A stretch of DNA of 17,768 nucleotides, taken from contig JANYIP010000277.1 in NCBI GenBank assembly GCA_025361995.1, positions 1 through 17,768 on the forward strand, given 5' to 3'. The notes below the pieces were generated by a model that saw only the letters and a list, made by a program, of their open reading frames with translations, made no database searches and had not been told where the DNA came from. The stretch is from Streptomycetales bacterium (GTDB taxonomy: Bacteria > Actinomycetota > Actinomycetes > Prado026). Numbering within the stretch: the stretch's first letter is position 1; each line of letters begins with the position of its first letter. Position numbers and translations under genes: made by a program. Positions 13,347 through 17,768 of the stretch are shown here, one piece after another.

Positions 13347-14267
13347 TCACCCTGCGGCCGCACTCAGGCCGAGCGAGGTGTAGATCTCGCGGGTGGCCGT
13401 GGAGCGGTTCAGCGTGTAGAAGTGCAGCCCCGGGGCGCCGCCGTCGAGCAGGGTGCGGCACAGGTCGATCGCCACCTCGACCCCGATCGCGCGGACGGCG
13501 TCGGCGTCGTCCTCGACCCGCTGCAGTCGGTCGGCCAGCGGTGGCGGGACCGGCGTGCCGGACAGCTCCGCGAAGCGACGGATCTGCGAGACGTTGGTGA
13601 CCGGCATGATCCCGGGGATGATCGGCATGGTCGAGCCGTGCGAGGCGGCGCGCTCGACGAGCCGGAAGGAGTGGTCGGCCTCGAAGAAGAACTGGGTGAT
13701 CGCGAACTCGGCGCCGGCATCGGCCTTCCCGGCCAGCCGGAGCGCGTCGGTGTCCAGGTCGGTCGATTCGGGGTGGCCCTCGGGGAACGCGGCGACGCCG
13801 ACGCAGAAGTCGCCGAGCTCTCGCACCAGCCGGACCAGCTCGTCGGCGTGCCGGAAGCCCTCGTCGTGCGCTTCCCAGGTCCCACGCGGCCCGGTCGGCG
13901 GGTCGCCGCGCAGGGCCAGGACGTTGCGGACGCCGGCCTCGGCGTACTGGCCGATCACCTGCCGCAGCTCGGTAACAGACGAGCCCACGCAGGTCAGGTG
14001 GGCCACCGGAAGCATCGTCGTCTCTGCGGCGATGCGTTCGGTCACGCGGACCGTGCGGTCGCGCTCGGAGCCGCCGGCGCCGTAGGTGACGGACACGAAG
14101 GTCGGTGACAGCCCCTCCAGCTCGCGCAGGGTCTGCCACAGCGCCCGCTCGCCCTCGTCGGTCTTGGGCGGGAAGAACTCGAACGAGTACGTGTGCCCGC
14201 CCGCGGCGAGCAGCTCGCTCACCGACGACGAACCCCCCGGCATCGTGGACGCGCCTCCATAAGCCAT
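13347..14267 (-). CDS. metF: 5,10-methylenetetrahydrofolate reductase
   Basis: It reduces 5,10-methylene-THF to 5-methyl-THF with FAD and a nicotinamide cofactor, supplying methyl groups for methionine synthesis. The protein is 306 residues from ATG 14267; the usual bacterial length is about 290-310. Diagnostic stretches: YSFEFFPPKTDEGE with E30, equivalent to the catalytic Glu28 of E. coli MetF; VSVTYGAGGS; PVAHLTCVG; NVLALRGDPPTGP; VGVAAFPEGHPES; GAEFAITQFFFEADHSFRLV; PIIPGIMPVTN; and a C-terminal HFYTLNRSTATREIY. There are two possible starts: ATG 14267 (leaderless, with GATACT six bases upstream) or ATG 14243, which has GGAGG ten bases before it and gives 298 residues. Conservation begins after both. 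It is divergent from the polyprenyl synthase gene and heads the minus-strand gene series down to the antiporter. Confidence 0.96.
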   Translation of the reverse strand: MAYGGASTMPGGSSSVSELLAAGGHTYSFEFFPPKTDEGERALWQTLRELEGLSPTFVSVTYGAGGSERDRTVRVTERIAAETTMLPVAHLTCVGSSVTELRQVIGQYAEAGVRNVLALRGDPPTGPRGTWEAHDEGFRHADELVRLVRELGDFCVGVAAFPEGHPESTDLDTDALRLAGKADAGAEFAITQFFFEADHSFRLVERAASHGSTMPIIPGIMPVTNVSQIRRFAELSGTPVPPPLADRLQRVEDDADAVRAIGVEVAIDLCRTLLDGGAPGLHFYTLNRSTATREIYTSLGLSAAAG

Positions 14268-14273
14268 GCGGCA

Positions 14274-14279
14274 AGTATC
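14274..14279 (-). promoter_or_regulatory. extended -10 element of the metF promoter
   Basis: On the minus strand TGTGATACT includes a TGn extension and the hexamer GATACT (14279-14274). It ends six bases before the ATG at 14267, so transcription would begin at that codon. No clear -35 is seen. Confidence 0.5.
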
Positions 14280-14342
14280 ACAGGTCTGCGTCGCGATGGG
14301 CTGACTGTGGGGACGCGCCGGGCGGCGGACTGGCCGGAGCCC

Positions 14343-14348
14343 TACTCT
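14343..14348 (+). promoter_or_regulatory. -10 element of the polyprenyl synthase/crtI promoter
   Basis: TACTCT ends six bases before the GTG start at 14355, and no Shine-Dalgarno is present, so a leaderless message is likely. It faces away from the metF promoter across an 87-base divergent region. Confidence 0.45.
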
Positions 14349-14354
14349 CGACGT

Positions 14355-15431
14355 GTGACGAGCTCCCCCCTCGAGAGCGAGGGTCTGCGCGACCGGGTCC
14401 AGAAGTCGCTCGACGACTTCGTGGCGGTCCAGACCCCGCGGATGGACGCGATCAGCGAAGACCTCGGACCGATGGTCGACGCGATCGTGGCCCTCGTTGC
14501 GGGCGGCAAGCGGCTGCGGCCCGCGTTCTGCTACTGGGGCTGGCGGGGCGCCGGCGGAGCCGACGCCGACCCGATCGTCCGCGCGGCGACCTCGCTCGAG
14601 CTGCTGCAGGCGTGCGCACTGGTCCACGACGACGTGATGGACGACTCGGACACTCGACGGGGGCGGCCGGCCGCGCACCGGCAGTTCGCGGCGCTGCACC
14701 GTGGGCACGGCTGGCTGGGGTCCCCCGACGCGTTCGGGCTCGGCGGCGCGGTGCTGATGGGTGACCTGTGCCTCAGCTGGGCAGACGAGATGCTGTTCAC
14801 CTCTGGCCTGGGCGGCGACGCGCTGCTTCGGGCCAAACCGGTGTACGACGAGATGCGCACCGAGCTCATGTCCGGGCAGTACCTGGACCTGCTCGAGCAG
14901 GCGATGGGCGGCGGCTCGATCGACCGGGCCCGGCGGGTGATCCGGTTCAAGAGCGCCAAGTACACGATCGAGCGGCCCCTCCACCTCGGTGCCGCGCTGG
15001 CCGGCTCCGGTCAGCGTCTGGTCGACACGTACACGGCGTACGGGCTGCCGCTCGGTGAGGCGTTCCAGCTCCGCGACGACGTGCTCGGCGTTTTCGGCGA
15101 CCCGGGGCAGACCGGGAAGCCGGCCGGCGACGACCTGCGCGAGGGCAAGCGCACGGTCCTGGTCACGACCGCGCTGGAGCAGGCCAGCCCGGCGGACGCG
15201 GCCCGGCTGCGGCGGCTGCTCGGCGACCGCCACCTGCAGCCGGAAGGGGTCAACGAGGCTCGCACGATTATCAGGGACGCCGGTGCGCTGACCCAGGTGG
15301 AGGGCATGATCGCGGACCTCACCGCGGCGGCGCTCGCCGCACTCGGCGACTCTCCCGGGTCGCCAGTTGCCGAGCCGGCCCGGTCGGCCCTCGCCGCGCT
15401 CGCGGTGGCGGCCACCGAACGCAGCGTGTGA
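14355..15431 (+). CDS. idsA: trans-polyprenyl diphosphate synthase (geranylgeranyl diphosphate synthase type)
   Basis: It condenses isopentenyl diphosphate onto allylic diphosphates; the product is likely C20. The protein is 358 residues from GTG 14355. It shows GGKRLRP (50-56), the first Asp-rich motif in LVHDDVMDDSDTRRG (D92, D93, D96), the YLDLL helix (176-180), FKSAKYTIERPLHLGA (198-213), and the second Asp-rich motif in FQLRDDVLGVFGDP (D241, D242) followed by GKPAGDDLREGKRT. The residues four and five before the first motif are A88 and C87, small rather than aromatic, so the chain is not stopped at C15 by a bulky residue; the product is C20 or longer (inference from known chain-length rules). 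Position beside metF matches mycobacterial idsA2 (Rv2173). The stop overlaps the crtI start by four bases. Confidence 0.93.
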   Translation: MTSSPLESEGLRDRVQKSLDDFVAVQTPRMDAISEDLGPMVDAIVALVAGGKRLRPAFCYWGWRGAGGADADPIVRAATSLELLQACALVHDDVMDDSDTRRGRPAAHRQFAALHRGHGWLGSPDAFGLGGAVLMGDLCLSWADEMLFTSGLGGDALLRAKPVYDEMRTELMSGQYLDLLEQAMGGGSIDRARRVIRFKSAKYTIERPLHLGAALAGSGQRLVDTYTAYGLPLGEAFQLRDDVLGVFGDPGQTGKPAGDDLREGKRTVLVTTALEQASPADAARLRRLLGDRHLQPEGVNEARTIIRDAGALTQVEGMIADLTAAALAALGDSPGSPVAEPARSALAALAVAATERSV

Positions 15432-16945
15432 GAGCCCACCGCAGCGTGCGTACCGTCACCGGGGCGACCGACCACGTCGTCGTCGTCGGGGCGGGGCTCG
15501 GCGGGCTGTCCGCGGCACTGCGGCTGGCCGGTGCGGGCCGCCAGGTCACCGTGATCGAGCGCGAGACCCTGCCGGGCGGGCGCAACGGGCTGCTCGAGCT
15601 CGGCGGCTATCGCTTCGACACCGGGCCCACCGTGCTGACCATGCCGGACCTCATCGCGGACGCGCTTGACTGCGTCGGTGAGGATCTCGCCGACTGGCTG
15701 GAGCTGATGCCCGTCGCGCCGCTCTACCGCGCCTTCTACCCCGACGCGTCGCAGCTCGACGTCCATGCCGACGCCGACGCGATGGCCGAGGAGATCACCC
15801 GGGTCTGCGGAGCCGCCGAAGCTGTCGGCTACCGCAAGTACGTCGAGTTCGTGTCGACCCTGTACCGCCTGGAGATGGCCGACTTCATCGACCGGAACAT
15901 CGACTCACCGCTCGACCTCCTCACCCCCAACCTGGCCCGGCTCGTCGCGCTCGGCGGCTTCCGCAGGCTCGCCCCGAAGGTCGAGCAGTACCTCGCCGAC
16001 CCCCGTACCCAGCGGATCTTCTCGTTCCAGTCCATGTACGCCGGGCTGGCGCCGCAGGACGCCCTCGCCATCTACGCCGTCATCGCCTACATGGACTCGG
16101 TCGCCGGGGTGTACGTGCCCAAAGGCGGGATGCATGCCGTGCCGCGCGCCCTCGCCGGGGCCGCCGAGAAGCACGGCGTCGTGTTTCGCTACGGAACCAC
16201 CGCCGCCCGGGTAAAGCTCGCCGGCGACCGGGCCACCGCCGTCATCACCACCGACGGTGAGCGGATCGGCTGCGACGCGGTCGTCCTCAACCCCGACCTG
16301 CCGGTCGCACAGCGGGACCTCCTCGGGCGCGAGCCGTGGTCGGTACGCCGGCTCGACTACTCCCCCTCGTGCTTCCTTCTGCTGGCGGGCGGGACCGCGA
16401 CGTACAGCAAGACCGCCCACCACAACATCCACTTCGGGCGGCAGTGGCGCGGGGTGTTCCGTGACCTGATCGACCGCCGTCAGATCATGGCCGACCCGTC
16501 GTTCCTGGTGACCAACCCGAGCCACAGCGACGCGTCGCTCGCGCCCGCCGGGCGGCAGGGCTACTACGTCCTGTTCCCCACCCCCAACCTCGACGCGGAC
16601 CTGGACTGGACGGAGCTCGGACCGCGCTACCGCGACGAGGTGGTTCGGACCATGGAGAGTCGCGGGTACGTCGGGTTCGGCGACGCCATCGAGGTCGAGT
16701 CGGTCACCACCCCGCTGGACTGGCAGGCCCGCGGCATGGAGCGTGGCGCTCCCTTCGCGGCCGCTCACTCGTTCGGCCAGACCGGCCCGTTCCGGCCGCG
16801 CAACATCTGGGGGCAAAACGTGGTCTTCGCCGGCTCCGGCACGACTCCGGGGGTCGGCGTCCCGATGGTGCTGATCTCAGGTCGGCTGGCCGCCGAACGG
16901 GTCCTCGGCGTCGACCCCGGCTACGTCTCGCGCGCCCGTCGCTGA
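15428..16945 (+). CDS. crtI: phytoene desaturase family FAD oxidoreductase
   Basis: The protein is 505 residues. GTG 15428 overlaps the synthase stop (GTGA), so the two are translationally coupled. It has an N-terminal FAD-binding dinucleotide fold, VVVVGAGLGGLSAALRLAGAG (17-37), then VIERETLPGGRNG and GYRFDTGPTVLTMPDL, the usual CrtI N-terminal signature. The middle has YVPKGGMHAVPRAL, and the C-terminal flavin motif NVVFAGSGTTPGVGVPMVLISGRLAAERVL corresponds to the family G-x-x-T-x-P-G-x-G-x-P pattern. CrtI enzymes remove hydrogens from phytoene to give neurosporene or lycopene, at the membrane. No phytoene synthase (crtB) is in the window, so the true substrate could be another isoprenoid; relatives oxidise or saturate diapophytoene, prenyl or quinone chains. 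It is followed after 48 bases by a mannosyltransferase gene. Confidence 0.92.
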   Translation: MRAHRSVRTVTGATDHVVVVGAGLGGLSAALRLAGAGRQVTVIERETLPGGRNGLLELGGYRFDTGPTVLTMPDLIADALDCVGEDLADWLELMPVAPLYRAFYPDASQLDVHADADAMAEEITRVCGAAEAVGYRKYVEFVSTLYRLEMADFIDRNIDSPLDLLTPNLARLVALGGFRRLAPKVEQYLADPRTQRIFSFQSMYAGLAPQDALAIYAVIAYMDSVAGVYVPKGGMHAVPRALAGAAEKHGVVFRYGTTAARVKLAGDRATAVITTDGERIGCDAVVLNPDLPVAQRDLLGREPWSVRRLDYSPSCFLLLAGGTATYSKTAHHNIHFGRQWRGVFRDLIDRRQIMADPSFLVTNPSHSDASLAPAGRQGYYVLFPTPNLDADLDWTELGPRYRDEVVRTMESRGYVGFGDAIEVESVTTPLDWQARGMERGAPFAAAHSFGQTGPFRPRNIWGQNVVFAGSGTTPGVGVPMVLISGRLAAERVLGVDPGYVSRARR

Positions 16946-16980
16946 GCCGCTCGACCGGCCGCGCCCGCGGGCACAGCCGG

Positions 16981-16986
16981 TAGCCT
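16981..16986 (+). promoter_or_regulatory. -10-like element before the mannosyltransferase gene
   Basis: TAGCCT ends seven bases before the GTG at 16994, with no Shine-Dalgarno, suggesting a separate leaderless start in addition to any read-through from crtI. Confidence 0.4.
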
Positions 16987-16993
16987 GGCACCC

Positions 16994-17768
16994 GTGAAGG
17001 TCCGCGGCGCGAGCATCCTGCGCAGGCGGGGACCCGTCGACCGCGTGGTGGTCCTGCCCGATGACCCGGTGATCGAGGAGTCCGCCGCTTCGCTCGTCGC
17101 GCAGTTCAAGTGGCACGGCTTCGCAGGCTCGCTGCTGATGGCGATCGGGGCGTACGGCTGCGGCTGGGTGTCCCAGGCCTCCGGCATCGGTGACGCGCCC
17201 GGGCTCGAGCACATCCGGTCCAGCCCGGCGCTGACCTTCATCAGCAAGCTGGTGGTGCTGGTCGGGGTGGCGGTTCTCCTCGAGGCCTGGCTGCGCCTGG
17301 GTCACCACGTCCGTACTCATCGGATCACCGGACCGACCGCACTGTCGCGGCTGGCCTGGTGGTGGTCGGCGCCGCTGCTCTTCGCGCCGGTGCTCTTCAG
17401 CCGCGACGTCTACTCGTACATCGCGCAGAGCCGGCTGCTGCCGGGCGGCGTCAACCCGTACCTCTACGGCACCGGCGTCTTCGACACGTACTTCACCGAC
17501 GGCGCGGACTGGATGTGGAAGACCTCGCCGGCTCCCTACGGGCCGCTGTGGATGGGCCTGTCGTCGGTGGTGTACGACACCACGCACGCGCAGCCGATCG
17601 CCGCGCTGCTCGCGTTCCGGCTGCTGGCCATCGTCGGAGTCGTGCTGATGGCCGTCTACCTGCCGCGGTTGGCGCGGTGCTGCGGCGTCGACCCGGCCAA
17701 GGCCATCTGGCTCGGCGTGCTGAACCCGTTGGTGTTCATGCACTTCGTGTCAGCCGCGCACAACGACG
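16994..17768 (+). CDS. mptB: alpha-1,6-mannosyltransferase, MptA/MptB type (5' part, cut by right edge)
   Basis: The first 258 residues are visible; the whole protein in this family is usually about 450-550. After a basic cytoplasmic N-terminus (VKVRGASILRRRGPVDRVVV) come membrane helices at roughly 43-60, 82-100 and 120-136. The extracytoplasmic loop then carries SRDVYSYIAQSRLLPGGVNPY, with the candidate catalytic Asp at residue 138, a hallmark of GT-C glycosyltransferases that use polyprenyl-phosphate-mannose. Later, APYGPLW and FRLLAIVGVV continue the conserved pattern. These enzymes elongate the alpha-1,6-mannan core of lipomannan. The neighbours metF and a polyprenyl synthase match the Rv2172c-Rv2174 arrangement, so it may be the MptA rather than MptB orthologue; the symbol follows common annotation usage for the family and is not certain. 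Confidence 0.88.
   Translation, partial: MKVRGASILRRRGPVDRVVVLPDDPVIEESAASLVAQFKWHGFAGSLLMAIGAYGCGWVSQASGIGDAPGLEHIRSSPALTFISKLVVLVGVAVLLEAWLRLGHHVRTHRITGPTALSRLAWWWSAPLLFAPVLFSRDVYSYIAQSRLLPGGVNPYLYGTGVFDTYFTDGADWMWKTSPAPYGPLWMGLSSVVYDTTHAQPIAALLAFRLLAIVGVVLMAVYLPRLARCCGVDPAKAIWLGVLNPLVFMHFVSAAHND

Noticed and set aside
13347..15233. 628-residue minus-strand frame extending metF upstream through the polyprenyl synthase gene
   Set aside because: Only the last 306 residues look like MetF; the extension is the antisense of idsA, Arg/Pro/Val-rich, and typical of high-GC shadow frames.
16877..17743. 288-residue minus-strand frame at the right end
   Set aside because: Antisense of the mannosyltransferase; His/Gln/Arg-rich composition characteristic of shadow frames, no motif.

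Overview
The window is high-GC actinobacterial chromosome. GC at third codon positions is very strong in most genes, GTG starts are frequent, and several promoter-like -10 hexamers sit 5-7 bases from a start codon, a pattern typical of leaderless actinobacterial transcripts. The metF / polyprenyl diphosphate synthase / phytoene-desaturase / alpha-1,6-mannosyltransferase block suggests an actinomycete with lipomannan-type glycans, perhaps Nocardioidaceae-like (inference from remembered gene content and order; no search was run).

Layout. (1) 1-2950 is an accessory stretch with weaker codon bias and decayed genes: the 5' part of an ASCH-like gene leaving at the left edge (-), a secreted lipoprotein, a two-helix membrane protein, a small PH-like protein, an aminoglycoside-phosphotransferase-family kinase whose reading frame fails after the HGEPHAGN motif, and a DUF6869-like fragment overlapping it in another frame. 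(2) 2951-4835 is a divergent unit, an atypical SDR oxidoreductase (-) against a TetR regulator plus Dabb protein (+), with a striking perfect 18-bp inverted repeat between them. (3) 4852-6250 holds a possible 45-residue protein, an endonuclease/exonuclease/phosphatase-fold enzyme and a small alpha/beta-barrel protein. (4) 6344-9170 has a SigE-family sigma factor, its overlapping membrane-anchored putative anti-sigma partner, and a secreted Kelch-like propeller protein. (5) 9257-10456 is a GcvT-like folate-dependent enzyme behind a perfect 16-bp palindrome. (6) 14267 down to 10472 (-) is a probable operon metF, SIMPL protein, CDP-alcohol phosphatidyltransferase, K+/H+ antiporter. (7) 14355-17768 (+) is polyprenyl diphosphate synthase, CrtI-like desaturase, then the first 258 residues of an MptA/MptB mannosyltransferase cut by the window edge.

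How the genes relate. The right-hand block matches the mycobacterial metF (Rv2172c) - idsA2 (Rv2173) - mptA (Rv2174) arrangement as I remember it, with a crtI gene translationally coupled in between. Polyprenyl synthesis, isoprenoid desaturation and polyprenyl-phosphate-mannose-dependent glycan synthesis therefore lie together, and no phytoene synthase gene is visible. The sigma/anti-sigma pair looks like a cell-envelope signalling unit and may relate to the secreted propeller protein that follows.

No intergenic stretch exceeds 300 bases; the largest are 121-266, 4990-5134 and 5822-5986, and they hold only promoter-scale signals, one hairpin and a short direct repeat. I saw no tRNA, rRNA, CRISPR array, insertion sequence or transposase. 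I found no convincing wholly new system; the best leads are the SDR/TetR operator array, the crtI insertion in the mannosyltransferase locus, the decayed kinase/DUF6869 junction and the clustering of leaderless starts.
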